A DNA stretch of 64,000 bases from Comamonas serinivorans (GCF_002158865.1 NZ_CP021455.1:372001-436000), one strand, 5' to 3'. Positions 53,386-62,442 are shown, numbered from the stretch's first letter. The notes: generated by a model from the sequence alone, not told the origin. Numbers and translations are program-made.

Positions 53386-54350
53386 GCGTCACAAATGCGC
53401 ATGCGGTGGGTGCAGGGCGGGGTGCCGGACAGGCCGACGCCCACGACGGCCGCTGCTTTGACCTGCGCCTGTGTGCCGACCGCCGGGGCCGCACCTTCAT
53501 CGGCGCGCAGTTCGTGCGCTACCCGGTGCACATCTGCCGGCCGCTGTACGGGCTGGGCGAGCACCCCGAGGTCTGCACGCTGACGCTGCAGTCGGTGTCG
53601 GGCGGCCTGTTCGAGCACGAGCGTGTGCACGGCCGCCTGGTGGCGACGGCGGGCGCGTGCGCGGTGGTGGGCACCTCGGCCTCGACCATCGTGCACGCGA
53701 TGGAGGGCGGCCGGGCCGAGCAGCTCGTCGAGCTGCAGGTCGAGGCCGGTGCAGCGCTGGCCTACCTGCCCGAGCCGGCCATCCTCTTTCCGGGCAGCCG
53801 CTTGCGCAGCCGCATCCAGGCCAGCGTGGCGCCGGGCGGCGTGCTGCTGCTGGGCGACAGCATGCTTGCCCACGACCCGGCCGGGAAGGGCCGCGGCTTT
53901 GCCGAGCTGGACACGCAGCTCGAGGTGCGCGGCACCGATGGGCGCCTGTTGGTGCGCGACCGCTTCTGCACCCAGGGCCAGGCCTGGCTGGCGCAGCAGG
54001 CCGGCCTGTCGGGGCCGTTTGCCGTGCACGCCAGCCTGTGGCTGATCCGCGAGGGCGATGCCAGCGCGCTGCTGGCCCAGGTGCGCCAGGTGCTGGCGAC
54101 GCTGTCGCCTGACGGCGCCGCGGCGACGGTGCACGCCGGCGCCTCGGACCTGCCCAACCGCGCCGGCGTGCAGGTGCGCCTGCTGTGCACCGATGCCGTG
54201 GCGCTGCGGCGCGCGCTGGCCGAGCTGAAGGCGGTGCTGTGTGCCCCGTTGTGTATCCCGCTGTCCGTTCCCCACGCTCCCGATGCCCAGGCCAGCGGCC
54301 TGGAGCGTTCCGCTTTTTTTGTCACCCACCGCTTGAAGGACCGAGCATGA
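53361..54350 (+). CDS. ureD: Urease accessory protein UreD
   Basis: 329 residues from the ATG at 53361 (in-frame ATG also at 53334). Alignment to UreD/UreH begins near CFDLRLCADRRGRTFIGAQF; then VRYPVHICRPLYG, SGGLFEHERVHGRLVA and the terminal VTHRLKDRA. UreD is the scaffold that binds apo-urease. The first about 40 residues are non-conserved and come partly from the dyad element. The stop overlaps the next gene (ATGA). Confidence 0.88.
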   Translation: MKTSAGPYCVTNAHAVGAGRGAGQADAHDGRCFDLRLCADRRGRTFIGAQFVRYPVHICRPLYGLGEHPEVCTLTLQSVSGGLFEHERVHGRLVATAGACAVVGTSASTIVHAMEGGRAEQLVELQVEAGAALAYLPEPAILFPGSRLRSRIQASVAPGGVLLLGDSMLAHDPAGKGRGFAELDTQLEVRGTDGRLLVRDRFCTQGQAWLAQQAGLSGPFAVHASLWLIREGDASALLAQVRQVLATLSPDGAAATVHAGASDLPNRAGVQVRLLCTDAVALRRALAELKAVLCAPLCIPLSVPHAPDAQASGLERSAFFVTHRLKDRA

Positions 54351-55921
54351 CGACCCTTGCAGAACCCGCAGCCGCCCCCGCCATCCCCGCCACGGACGTC
54401 GACCTGATGCGCCTGACGCTGGCGCAAGTCCAGCAAGGCTTCGCCAGCGGCGCCTTCACGTCCGAAGACCTGACGCGTGCCTCGCTGCGCCAGATCGAGC
54501 GTTACAACGCGCACTACAAGGCCCTGCTGTTCCTGAACGACAGCGCCCTGGCCGATGCGCAGGCCATCGACCGCCGCCGCGCCGCCGGCGAGCCGCTGGG
54601 CCCGCTGGCTGGCGTGCCCATGGTGGTCAAGGACCCGATGGACATGGTGGGCTTCCCGACCACGGCCGGCTGGCGCCTGCTCTACAGCCAGACCGGCGGC
54701 GTGGACCTGTTCCCGCAGCGCGACGCGCCGGTCGTGGCGCGCATGCGCGCCGCGGGGGCCGTCATCCTGGGCAAGACCAACGTGCCGGTGCTCAGCCACT
54801 CGGGCACGCACTGCAACGACAGCTGGGCCGGCCCCTGCCTGAACCCCGTCATGCCCGACCGCATGCCGGGCGCCAGCAGTTCGGGCACGGCCTGCGCGGT
54901 GGCCACCGGCATGGCGGTGTTCGGGCTGGCCGAGGAGACCGGCGGCTCGATCCAGAACCCGGCGTCCGCGCAGGACCTGGTCGGCATCAAGCCCACCATC
55001 GGCCTGGTGCCCAACGCCGGGGTGCTGCCGCTGTCGGGCAACCGCGACGTGGTGGGGCCGATTGCGCGCTGTGTGCGCGACGCGGCGCTGTGCCTGGATG
55101 CGCTGGCCGGCTACTCGGCCGAAGACCCCAAGACCCTGGCGGGCGTGGGCAAGCTGCCGGAGGGTGGCTACACGGCGCGCATGCGGGTCGATGCGCTGCG
55201 CGGCAAGCGCATCGGCCTGTACGGCCTGGGCTGGCGCAACCAGCCGCTGTCGGACGAAGCCACGGCCCTCTACGCGCGCGCCCAGGACGAGCTGCGTGCG
55301 CTGGGCGCCACGCTGGTGGACGACCCCTTCGCCGGCAGCGGCTTTGCCGAGCTGCGCCAGCCCACGCCACCGCTGGCCAACTTCGACGCCCGCGGCCTGG
55401 AGTCGTTGCCCTGGGACCTGCAGCAGTACCTCACGCGCCTGGGGCCGCAGGCCGCCATCCAAACGGTGGAGGCGTTTGCGCGCGCCACCGCCAGCGAAGA
55501 CCCCTACGGCCCGCAGGGCGTGCTCGGCTTCATGCCCAACCTGCCCGCGTTCGTGGCGGCTGCGGCCGACCCGCACACGCCGCCCGACCTGTCGGCGTTC
55601 ATCGCCCTCAAGGCGCGCTACCTGACGCTGTTCGAGCAGGTCATGCAGGCCCAGGGGCTGGATGCCCTGGTGATGCCGCAGATGCGCGAGGAGCTGCCGC
55701 TGCGCACCGGGCCGGGCACGATTCAGGAAACCACCGTGGGCGAGATCAACATCGCCGGCCTGCCTGGCGTGACGGTGCCCGCAGGCCGCTATGCCTCGGG
55801 CTCGCCGTTCGGGCTGATCTTCGTCGGGCGCCAGTGGAGCGAGGCGGACTTGATTGCCTACGCGTTTGCCTACGAATCGGCCACGCAGCACCGCGCGGTA
55901 CCCACGCTGGCGGCGGTGTGA
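54347..55921 (+). CDS. Amidase-signature family hydrolase
   Basis: 524 residues, translationally coupled to ureD. The Ser-Ser-Lys machinery of the amidase signature family is visible: VVKDPMDM with the catalytic Lys, GASSSGTACAVA, and ETGGSIQNPAS with the nucleophile Ser. It is related to AtzF/allophanate-type and GatA-type amidases. Its position at the end of the urease operon suggests it releases urea or ammonia from a larger amide, though the substrate is not determined. Confidence 0.85.
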   Translation: MTTLAEPAAAPAIPATDVDLMRLTLAQVQQGFASGAFTSEDLTRASLRQIERYNAHYKALLFLNDSALADAQAIDRRRAAGEPLGPLAGVPMVVKDPMDMVGFPTTAGWRLLYSQTGGVDLFPQRDAPVVARMRAAGAVILGKTNVPVLSHSGTHCNDSWAGPCLNPVMPDRMPGASSSGTACAVATGMAVFGLAEETGGSIQNPASAQDLVGIKPTIGLVPNAGVLPLSGNRDVVGPIARCVRDAALCLDALAGYSAEDPKTLAGVGKLPEGGYTARMRVDALRGKRIGLYGLGWRNQPLSDEATALYARAQDELRALGATLVDDPFAGSGFAELRQPTPPLANFDARGLESLPWDLQQYLTRLGPQAAIQTVEAFARATASEDPYGPQGVLGFMPNLPAFVAAAADPHTPPDLSAFIALKARYLTLFEQVMQAQGLDALVMPQMREELPLRTGPGTIQETTVGEINIAGLPGVTVPAGRYASGSPFGLIFVGRQWSEADLIAYAFAYESATQHRAVPTLAAV

Positions 55922-55948
55922 GCCGGTGAATCGGGAGAGCGGGGCGCT

Positions 55949-56467
55949 TCAGTTCGCGGCCGCGGTGGGGCCGGGCAGGCTGCAGCCCTGGCAGGTCGCC
56001 TCGATGTGGATGGCGCCCGGCCCCAGGCTCAGCCCGCCGCGCTGGGCGATGGGGGCCAGCGCCAGGGCCAGCTCGGCCGCATCGAGCGTGATGCGGCGGC
56101 CACAGCTGGCGCAGTGGAACTCGGCCAGCGAGGCCGGCGCCTGATCGGTCAGCTGGTAGACCGACTTGGCGCCATGGGCGCTGCGGCGCAGCTGCCGCCA
56201 CACCGTGCCGCGGTGTTCCAGCTCTTTGAGCACGCGGTAGACGGTGGCCACCGACACCGGCGTGCCCTGGGCCAGCAGCGACTTGAACAGGTCTTCGGCC
56301 GTGACGGCCTCGTCGCCGGCTTCGCGCAGCGCCTGGATCACGCTGAGGCGCGGCACCGTGATGGCCAGCCGGGTCTGACGCAGGACTTCCAGCGCCGAGC
56401 GCTGCTGGTGACCCGGATCCGTGAGGGCCTGCAGGTCGTTCGGGCCGAGGGGGTGGCGCATGAGCAT
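55949..56467 (-). CDS. Fur-family metal-responsive regulator
   Basis: 172 residues. A winged-helix N terminus (AITVPRLSVIQALREAGDEAVTAEDLFK, VSVATVYRVLKELEHRG) is followed by a C-terminal metal domain with CASC and CQGC pairs that bind structural zinc. The presence of both CxxC pairs fits Fur, Zur or PerR; the sensing metal cannot be told from sequence. Sitting beside urease and an FTR1-like gene it might respond to nickel or iron (inference). Convergent to the amidase. Confidence 0.85.
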   Translation of the reverse strand: MLMRHPLGPNDLQALTDPGHQQRSALEVLRQTRLAITVPRLSVIQALREAGDEAVTAEDLFKSLLAQGTPVSVATVYRVLKELEHRGTVWRQLRRSAHGAKSVYQLTDQAPASLAEFHCASCGRRITLDAAELALALAPIAQRGGLSLGPGAIHIEATCQGCSLPGPTAAAN

Positions 56468-56799
56468 GGGGTGAGATGCGGCTCGCTCGTCGTGGGTCGC
56501 CGCGCCAAGGTGGCGGGCGCGAGCGGCGGCATGAGGTGTATTTCAGATGCCACTAGGTTAGCCGAATTGCGGGGGCTTGTCTGCCGCGCCGGCGCGCTCG
56601 GTGGGTCCATTCCGGCGGCCGGACCTTGCTGCAGCCACGTGCGGATCGCGGGCCGGGCGTCAGGCGTGCCACGGCGATGGCCTTGTCGAGCCGGTGGACG
56701 AGGCGCTGCCGGCTGGGCCCGTCGGCCAGGTGCATCCGGCCCAGCGGCGCTGCGGTCCGCCGGGGTGGTGCTGTGAGGTGCTACCGGCGTGCGCCGGGT
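56468..56799. other. Intergenic region upstream of the Fur-family gene
   Basis: About 330 bases with no gene; probably the promoter of the regulator. No further feature seen. Confidence 0.5.
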
Positions 56800-57126
56800 T
56801 CAGCGCTTGTGGGTGCGTGTGCTGCGGATGCCGCTGATCTGGCCGCGCACGGCTTTCCAGAAATCCTGCGTGCCCTCGACCAGGCGCCAGGCGTTGGAGC
56901 GGTGGGCCAGCACGCCCACCTCGGGCAGCACCTCGCGCAGGTGCTTGATGCCCAGCAGCTTGCAGTACTTGCGGATGGTGTTGGGGCTGTGGATCAGCAT
57001 CATCACCCGCCAGCCATACTGGCGCCCGACGATCAGCATGCCGATGGCGCTTTCCAGTTCGTCGAGCTTGCCGTCGAAGTCGTCGACGGCGCGGTCGATC
57101 AAGCCGAAGATTTCCTGGTCGGTCAC
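56800..57126 (-). CDS. Conserved hypothetical protein
   Basis: 108 residues from a GTG at 57126 (TDQEIFGLIDRAVDDFDG). Soluble, mixed helix/strand, with GMLIVGRQYGWRVMMLIHSPNT in the centre. I recognise no family. Starts far from the divergent FTR1-like gene (about 240 bp). Confidence 0.55.
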   Translation of the reverse strand: MTDQEIFGLIDRAVDDFDGKLDELESAIGMLIVGRQYGWRVMMLIHSPNTIRKYCKLLGIKHLREVLPEVGVLAHRSNAWRLVEGTQDFWKAVRGQISGIRSTRTHKR

Positions 57127-57310
57127 GGGGGTGCTCGCTGGGTGAAGCCTCAAAGGGATGGCGGGGGCCGGGTCCGCCGGCCGACTGGCCGGGGGTGGCG
57201 GGGCATGCGCCCGGCACGCAGGCGTGGGGGCTGGTGAAGTGTCGCAGATCCGATCGTTACACTGGCCACCGGGGTTTTGCCGCGCGCCAAAGGCGACTCG
57301 CTGCGTTGGC

Positions 57311-57358
57311 AGTATCCATCTGTTTCCGTTTTTTATAAAACGGAAATCAACCCATACT
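57311..57358. repeat. GTAT-ATAC dyad element, copy 18 (5' leader of FTR1-like gene)
   Basis: Core of 46 nt with the longest inner stem, 10 bp of TTTCCGTTTT / AAAACGGAAA. It ends 6 bp before the ATG at 57365, so it would cover the ribosome-binding site. Confidence 0.9.
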
Positions 57359-57364
57359 CCCAAG

Positions 57365-58105
57365 ATGATTGAAACCGCTTTCCTCGTGGCGCGCGAATGT
57401 GCGGAGCTGCTGCTGGTCGTGTGGTCGCTGCACGCCTGCCTGGTGGGCGCCCGCCGCACAGACCTGCTGGTGCACCTGCGCACGGGCACGGCGGTGGGCG
57501 TGGTGGCCGGGCTGGCGCTGGTGGCGGTGCTGGTGCTGGGCAACCTGAGCCCACGTGCCGACGCGCTGCTGGCCATCGTGCTGGGGCTGGGGGTGCTGTT
57601 CATGGCCGGGGCCATGCTGTCGTCGCGCACCACCATCGACGGGCACGTCGCGGGATGGTTCCACGACGCGCTGGACGGGCGCGCCAGCCCGGCCATGGTG
57701 TTCGGGTTTGCGGCGCTGGCGGCCTGGCGCGAGTCAGCCGAGGTGGGGGTGTTCATCTACGCCTCGGCACCGCACCTGAGCGCGCTGGACATCGCGGGCG
57801 GCGTGATCCTGGGCCTGGCGCTGATGCTCACGGTGGCGCTGGCCTTTCGCACACTGGGCGCGCGCGTGCCGCTGCTGGCGCTCTACCACCTGTCGTCGCT
57901 GCTGCTGTGCCTGATCGCGATTCAGCTCACCTTGGAAGGGCTGGGCGGCCTGCTGGCCAGCTACCCCAGCCTGGCGGGCAGTTGGGTGGCGCGCCTGCTG
58001 TCGCCCGAGGGCGAGGCCTTTGGCTGGCTGTGCGCGCTGCTGATGCTGGGGCCGCTGCTGGTCGTGGCGCGTCGCTGGTGGACTCAGGCCGCGCCCAAGG
58101 CCTGA
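57365..58105 (+). CDS. FTR1-like iron permease family protein
   Basis: 246 residues, about seven membrane segments. Two RExxE-like motifs (ARECAELLL at about 9-17 and WRESAEVGVF near 122) are the iron-coordinating signature of the FTR1/EfeU family. It lacks the EfeO/EfeB partners nearby. It overlaps the 3' end of the NorD-like gene on the other strand by 22 bp. Could carry iron or another divalent metal. Confidence 0.7.
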   Translation: MIETAFLVARECAELLLVVWSLHACLVGARRTDLLVHLRTGTAVGVVAGLALVAVLVLGNLSPRADALLAIVLGLGVLFMAGAMLSSRTTIDGHVAGWFHDALDGRASPAMVFGFAALAAWRESAEVGVFIYASAPHLSALDIAGGVILGLALMLTVALAFRTLGARVPLLALYHLSSLLLCLIAIQLTLEGLGGLLASYPSLAGSWVARLLSPEGEAFGWLCALLMLGPLLVVARRWWTQAAPKA

Positions 58106-59964
58106 ATCAGCAGGGCCTGCAGCCGCTGCGGCATGCGCTGCACCGCTTGCAGTCTGACCAGGCCATGCGCCTGCCGGCCAAAGATGCGGGCAATGGCCGC
58201 GCGCTCGTCCAGCTGCGCGCCGGCAGGCGCAGCGCCCGGCCCGCCCGGGCGGTGGGCCGACAGGCACAGGACCTCCACCCCCGCGCGGCGGGCCGCCTGC
58301 ACGGCGTGGCGGGCATCCTCCACCAGGTGGTGCGGGTCGAACACGTCCACGTCGCTGGGCGCGCCGTCGCTCAGCACCAGCAGCAGGCGGCGCGCTTCGG
58401 GCCGCGCGAGCAGGTGCTGCGTGGCGTGGCGCAGGGCGCTGCCCAGGCGCGTGGAATGCCGCGCCGGCGTGGCCTGCAGGCGCGCCAGGGCGGCCGCATC
58501 CAGCGTGGCGCCAAAGTCCAGCAGGCGCTCGTAGTGCACGGCGTGGCGCGTGTCGGCCCGAAAGCCGTGCAGCGCGGCCATGCCGCCCAGGTCCCGCGCC
58601 GTGCGCACCAGCGCCAGGCCGGCGCGTTTCGCCAGGGCCAGCAGCGAGGCGTCGGGCGAGGCGCCGTTGCGCGGCACGCGGTCGTTCATCGAGGCGGACA
58701 GGTCCATCAGCACCAGCACGCTGAAGGGCTGTGGCTGCGGCCGGTGGCGCAGGAAGAGGCGCGCGTCGCTGGCGCCGTCCGAGGCTGGCGAATTCGGCGG
58801 ACGCGGCGAATCTGGCCTGCGGCGGTCCGCTGCGAGGGGCCTCGCGCCACGTTCTGCGAGACGCTGCGGCGCCTGGGCGATGCGCAGGCGCACGCAGGCG
58901 TCCAGGTCCAGCGCATGGCCGTGGGTCTGGCGCTTGACGAGTCGCGGGCGCCGTTGGTCCAGGCGAGAGGGGTATGAGGCATTCGCCGATGATGACGAAT
59001 CGATCGCTTGGCCATACTCGTGCACCGTGGTCCATCGGGGCTTGAGGTGGCCGATGCGGTGGTGCCACTCGGCGTACCAGCTGAGGTGGGGCGCGGCCGC
59101 CTGCGGCGGGGCGGTGTCGGCGGCGTGCGCACCGCTGCCCGGGGCCGGCTCGCTGGCTTCCAGGCTCAGCGCCTGGGGGCTTGTGGCCTCGTGCTGCCAG
59201 AGCCAGCTGTGGTCGTCGCGGTACACGCTGGGCTCCACGTGGTCAGGGGCCATGCGCACGCGCATCTGGCCCAGTTCGTTGGCCAGGATGCTGCCCAGGC
59301 GGCGCCAGGCCGCGGCGTCGTGCCAGCCCGCGTGCGCCACCAGCTCGGCCACGCGTCCACGGGCGCGCCCCACCCAGGGGTTGGGGTCGTTCCAGGTCGG
59401 GTCCCACAGGGCGCGCGACAGGCGCGCGAGCAGGTCGGTCAGGCCCAGGCCCTCGGGCCCGTGCAGGCGCTGGGCCTGCACGAACCACGCGCGCGTGCCC
59501 GGAAACTGCTGCGACAGCAGGTGCTCGACGCGCGCGTCTTCGAGGCAGCCGATCACGGCCAGCGTCATGGGCTTGAGACCGGTGGCGGGCTGGTGGGGCC
59601 GGGAGTAGCGCCAGTGCGCTGCCGCATGGGCCAGGGCGGCGTGCAGCAACGGCCCGCGCAGGCCGGCGGGCAGCAGCAGCGCGGTGTCGGTCAACACGGG
59701 GCGCGCGCACGACGGGGCTGGTGGCCCGGCGGCCGGGGCGTGGCCGCGGGGGGCCGTGCGTTGGACGTGCGCAGGCTCGGGGGCGAGGACGGCTCCGCTG
59801 CCCGTGTCAGCCTTGGCCGCCGTGTCGCGGGTCGGCACGGGCCCGGCCGGCAGCAGGGCCAGGTGGGCGGTTTCGGCGGGGCGCTCGGCCAGGGCCTGCA
59901 GCAGCAGGCCGGCGCCGCGCAGTGGCTCGGGCGCCGGGGTGTCGCGCAGCGCGGCGGCGGTCAC
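58084..59964 (-). CDS. NorD/CoxE-like von Willebrand factor A protein
   Basis: 626 residues from a GTG overlapping the stop of the NorQ-like ATPase (GTGA). N-terminal Pro/Ala-rich part, then a cobalt-chelatase-like region, then a VWA domain with MIDAS VLMDLSASMND at about 419-428 and LLVLSDGAPSDVD. VWA partners assist NorQ/CbbQ-type AAA proteins in metalloenzyme activation. Residues about 316-331 are encoded by dyad element 19, a Ser/Ala-rich insertion in the middle. Confidence 0.75.
   Translation of the reverse strand: MTAAALRDTPAPEPLRGAGLLLQALAERPAETAHLALLPAGPVPTRDTAAKADTGSGAVLAPEPAHVQRTAPRGHAPAAGPPAPSCARPVLTDTALLLPAGLRGPLLHAALAHAAAHWRYSRPHQPATGLKPMTLAVIGCLEDARVEHLLSQQFPGTRAWFVQAQRLHGPEGLGLTDLLARLSRALWDPTWNDPNPWVGRARGRVAELVAHAGWHDAAAWRRLGSILANELGQMRVRMAPDHVEPSVYRDDHSWLWQHEATSPQALSLEASEPAPGSGAHAADTAPPQAAAPHLSWYAEWHHRIGHLKPRWTTVHEYGQAIDSSSSANASYPSRLDQRRPRLVKRQTHGHALDLDACVRLRIAQAPQRLAERGARPLAADRRRPDSPRPPNSPASDGASDARLFLRHRPQPQPFSVLVLMDLSASMNDRVPRNGASPDASLLALAKRAGLALVRTARDLGGMAALHGFRADTRHAVHYERLLDFGATLDAAALARLQATPARHSTRLGSALRHATQHLLARPEARRLLLVLSDGAPSDVDVFDPHHLVEDARHAVQAARRAGVEVLCLSAHRPGGPGAAPAGAQLDERAAIARIFGRQAHGLVRLQAVQRMPQRLQALLIQALGAA
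58971..59018. repeat. GTAT-ATAC dyad element, copy 19 (inside the NorD-like gene)
   Basis: Core of 46 nt with CGAT / ATCG, translated in frame. The encoded stretch (SSSSANASY) is low-complexity. Confidence 0.85.
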
Positions 59965-60896
59965 CGCGCCTCGGCCCCCAGGCAGGCCTCGGCCAGCGCC
60001 TGCAGGCTGGCTTCGATCTCGGGGTCGTCGCTGAGTGCCTGGGTCACGGTCAGCCGCGCCGCGTCGAGCACGGACACGCCGTCGCCGATCAGCCGCCCGG
60101 CGTGGATCAGCATGCGCGTGGACGCGCCTTCGTCCAGGCCTTCGTCGGTCAGGGCCCGCGTGCGTCCGGCCAGGTGCACCAGCCGTTCGGCGATGGCCGG
60201 CGCCACGCCCGATTCGCGCACCACGATGGCGGCTTCGGCCTCGGGTGCGGGGTAGCCAAAGGCCAGGCTCGCAAAGCGTTGCCGCGTGGAGGCCTTGAGC
60301 CCTTTGCCGCGGCCGCGGTAACCCGGGTTGTACGAGGCCACGAGCAGGAAATCGGGGTGGGCGTGCAGCAGCTCGCCGGTGCGCTCCAGCGGCAGGATGC
60401 GCCGCGCGTCGGCCAGCGGGTGGATGGCCACCGTGGTGTCGGCATGGGCTTCGACGATCTCGTCGAGGTAGCAGATGCCGCCATGGCGCACGGCCAGGGT
60501 CAGCGGGCCGTCCTGCCACACCGTACCCTGGGCGTCGAGCAGGTGGCGGCCGGTCAGGTCGGCGGCGGTCAGGTCCTCGTTGCAGGCCACGGTGACCAGC
60601 GGCAGGCCCAGGCGCCAGGCCATGTGCTCGACGAAACGCGTCTTGCCACAGCCCGTGGGGCCCTTGAGCAGCAGCGGCAGCCGGTGGTGCCAGGCGTGCT
60701 CGAACAGCGCCACCTCGCCGGCGACGGGCGCGTAGAACGGCTCGTCGCGCAGCCGCCACGCGGCCAGCGGGTCGGTGCGCGCGGGCTCGGCAGAGCGCGA
60801 GGCGTCGCAGGCCGCGGGGCCTCGCGATGCAGCCGTGGCGGGCGCTGCGGCTGACGTGGGCACGGTGCGGGGCTCGGGCGTGGCGAAGGCGTTCAT
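59961..60896 (-). CDS. NorQ/CbbQ-like AAA+ ATPase
   Basis: 311 residues from the ATG at 60896. A disordered N terminus of about 45 residues precedes a P-loop (LLKGPTGCGKTRF, about 77-87), the Walker B ICYLDEI and the sensor SYNPGYRG. MoxR-branch AAA+ proteins of this group activate metalloenzymes (nitric-oxide reductase, Rubisco) together with VWA partners. Here it lies 8 bp after amiE in the same operon, where Pseudomonas has the chaperone-like AmiB; a role in amidase assembly or an Fe/Ni enzyme is inference. Confidence 0.82.
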   Translation of the reverse strand: MNAFATPEPRTVPTSAAAPATAASRGPAACDASRSAEPARTDPLAAWRLRDEPFYAPVAGEVALFEHAWHHRLPLLLKGPTGCGKTRFVEHMAWRLGLPLVTVACNEDLTAADLTGRHLLDAQGTVWQDGPLTLAVRHGGICYLDEIVEAHADTTVAIHPLADARRILPLERTGELLHAHPDFLLVASYNPGYRGRGKGLKASTRQRFASLAFGYPAPEAEAAIVVRESGVAPAIAERLVHLAGRTRALTDEGLDEGASTRMLIHAGRLIGDGVSVLDAARLTVTQALSDDPEIEASLQALAEACLGAEAR

Positions 60897-60904
60897 GGGC
60901 CCGC

Positions 60905-61942
60905 TCACCGGTGCTCGGGCGCCTGATGCGGGATGCCCTCGATCGGGCACTCGGGCGTGCCCACGGTGCTGCGCGTGATGGCCTCGACGGCCTGGCGCGT
61001 GCCCTCGGGGTCGTTCACCCAGCGGCTGTAGAAGTCGTAGGGGCAGGCGGCGTCGCCCTGGATGCCGTCGCCCGAGTTGATCTTGCCGGTGTAGCCGCGG
61101 TGCAGCAGCTTGAACAGGTGGTTCTCGCTCTGGCCGTTCTTGCGGAAGTCGCGGATCAGGCTGGTGGACAGCGCCGCGTACTGCACGCCGTATTCCTCTT
61201 CGCCGCATTCACCCAGCGTGCGGCCGTCGAAGCCGATCAGCGCGCTGTGGCCGAAGTAGCTGTAGACGCCGTCGAAGCCGGCTGCGTTGGCCACCGCCAC
61301 GTAGGTGTTGTTGGCAAAGGCCATGGCCTTGCTGATGAGGATCTGCTGCTCTTTCGCCGGGTACATGTAGCCCTGGCAGCGCACGATGAGTTCGGCGCCC
61401 TTCATCGCGCAGTCGCGCCAGATCTCGGGGTAGTTGCCGTCGTCGCAGATGATGAGGCTGATCTTCAGGCCCTTGGGGCCTTCGCTCACGTAGGTGCAGT
61501 TGCCGGGGTACCAGCCTTCGATGGGCACCCAGGGCATGATCTTGCGGTACTTCTGCACGATCTCGCCCTGGTCGTTCATCAGGATGAGGGTGTTGTAGGG
61601 CGCCTTGTTGGGGTGCTCTTCGTGGCGCTCGCCGGTCAGCGAGAACACGCCCCAGACCTTGGCCTTGCGGCAGGCGGCGGCGAAGATCTCGGTCTCTTCG
61701 CCGGGCACGCTGGCGGCCGTGTCGTACATCTCCTGGGCGTCGTACATGATGCCGTGGGTGGAGTACTCGGGGAAGATCACCAGGTCCATGCCGGGCAGGC
61801 CCTGCTTCATGCCGACCAGCATGTCGGCGATCTTGCGCGCGTTGTCCTGCACCTCGGCCTTGGTGTGCAGGCGCGGCATCTTGTAGTTCACGACGGCCAC
61901 GCCCACGGTGTCCTTGCTGCTCGAAATGTCACCATGGATCAT
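60905..61942 (-). CDS. amiE: Aliphatic amidase
   Basis: 345 residues, the same length and numbering as Pseudomonas aeruginosa AmiE. Glu59 (FPEYS), Lys134 (KYRKIMPW) and Cys166 (LIICDDGNYPEIW), the nitrilase-family catalytic triad, are all present. It hydrolyses short aliphatic amides such as acetamide to acid and ammonia. The start at 61942 (MIHGDISSS) is preferred over 61966. Same-strand operon with fmdB upstream and a NorQ-like gene downstream; a dyad element lies in its leader. Confidence 0.95.
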   Translation of the reverse strand: MIHGDISSSKDTVGVAVVNYKMPRLHTKAEVQDNARKIADMLVGMKQGLPGMDLVIFPEYSTHGIMYDAQEMYDTAASVPGEETEIFAAACRKAKVWGVFSLTGERHEEHPNKAPYNTLILMNDQGEIVQKYRKIMPWVPIEGWYPGNCTYVSEGPKGLKISLIICDDGNYPEIWRDCAMKGAELIVRCQGYMYPAKEQQILISKAMAFANNTYVAVANAAGFDGVYSYFGHSALIGFDGRTLGECGEEEYGVQYAALSTSLIRDFRKNGQSENHLFKLLHRGYTGKINSGDGIQGDAACPYDFYSRWVNDPEGTRQAVEAITRSTVGTPECPIEGIPHQAPEHR

Positions 61943-61970
61943 GGCGGCTGACTCCTGTTCAATCAAAGGG

Positions 61971-62018
61971 TGTATGCCGACATGGCCGATGATTCATGAT
62001 CGGCTGTGGCGTCATACT
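61971..62018. repeat. GTAT-ATAC dyad element, copy 20
   Basis: Core of 46 nt; nearly the whole element pairs, centre GCCGAT / ATCGGC, with two G-T pairs in the arms. Lies in the amiE leader, between fmdB and amiE. Confidence 0.88.
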
Positions 62019-62032
62019 GTGAAAAAATAAGC

Positions 62033-62398
62033 TCAATGGCTGATCATCCAGGGCCGGTTGCCCACCTGGGCCTTCATGCCACCTGCGGGTGTGCTCTGGC
62101 TCGCGCCCTTGGACTTGGTGCTGCAGCAGCCGCAGCCGCTGGGGTGGCGCAGGCGGCCATAGCCGCCTGCGGCCGGGTCCACGTCGCGCGACATGCGCGG
62201 GGCGTGGCGCGAGCGCTCGTTGACCTCGGCCGCGCGCCGCTGTTGCGGCGAGGTGCAGGCCAGGCGCGGGGCATGCGACATGACGCGGTGCGAGGCCGCG
62301 CCACAGGCCGGACAGGCGCAGGGCTCGTTGCGGTCGGCCAGGCTGCGCAGCGCGTCGAATTCGCCGCAGTCGTGGCAGGCATAGTCATAGGTCGGCAT
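62033..62398 (-). CDS. fmdB: FmdB-type zinc-ribbon protein
   Basis: 121 residues from the ATG at 62398. Begins MPTYDYACHDCGEFD, the FmdB zinc-ribbon start; ligands Cys8, Cys11, Cys29 and Cys32. In Methylophilus, FmdB is a regulatory partner of formamidase. A C-terminal Arg/Ser/Pro tail follows with an extra CGCC. Between fmdA and amiE. Confidence 0.88.
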   Translation of the reverse strand: MPTYDYACHDCGEFDALRSLADRNEPCACPACGAASHRVMSHAPRLACTSPQQRRAAEVNERSRHAPRMSRDVDPAAGGYGRLRHPSGCGCCSTKSKGASQSTPAGGMKAQVGNRPWMISH

Positions 62399-62442
62399 GG
62401 GGTCTCCTTGCATGCCCTCGAGGGGCGTTCAGCGCTGGATGT

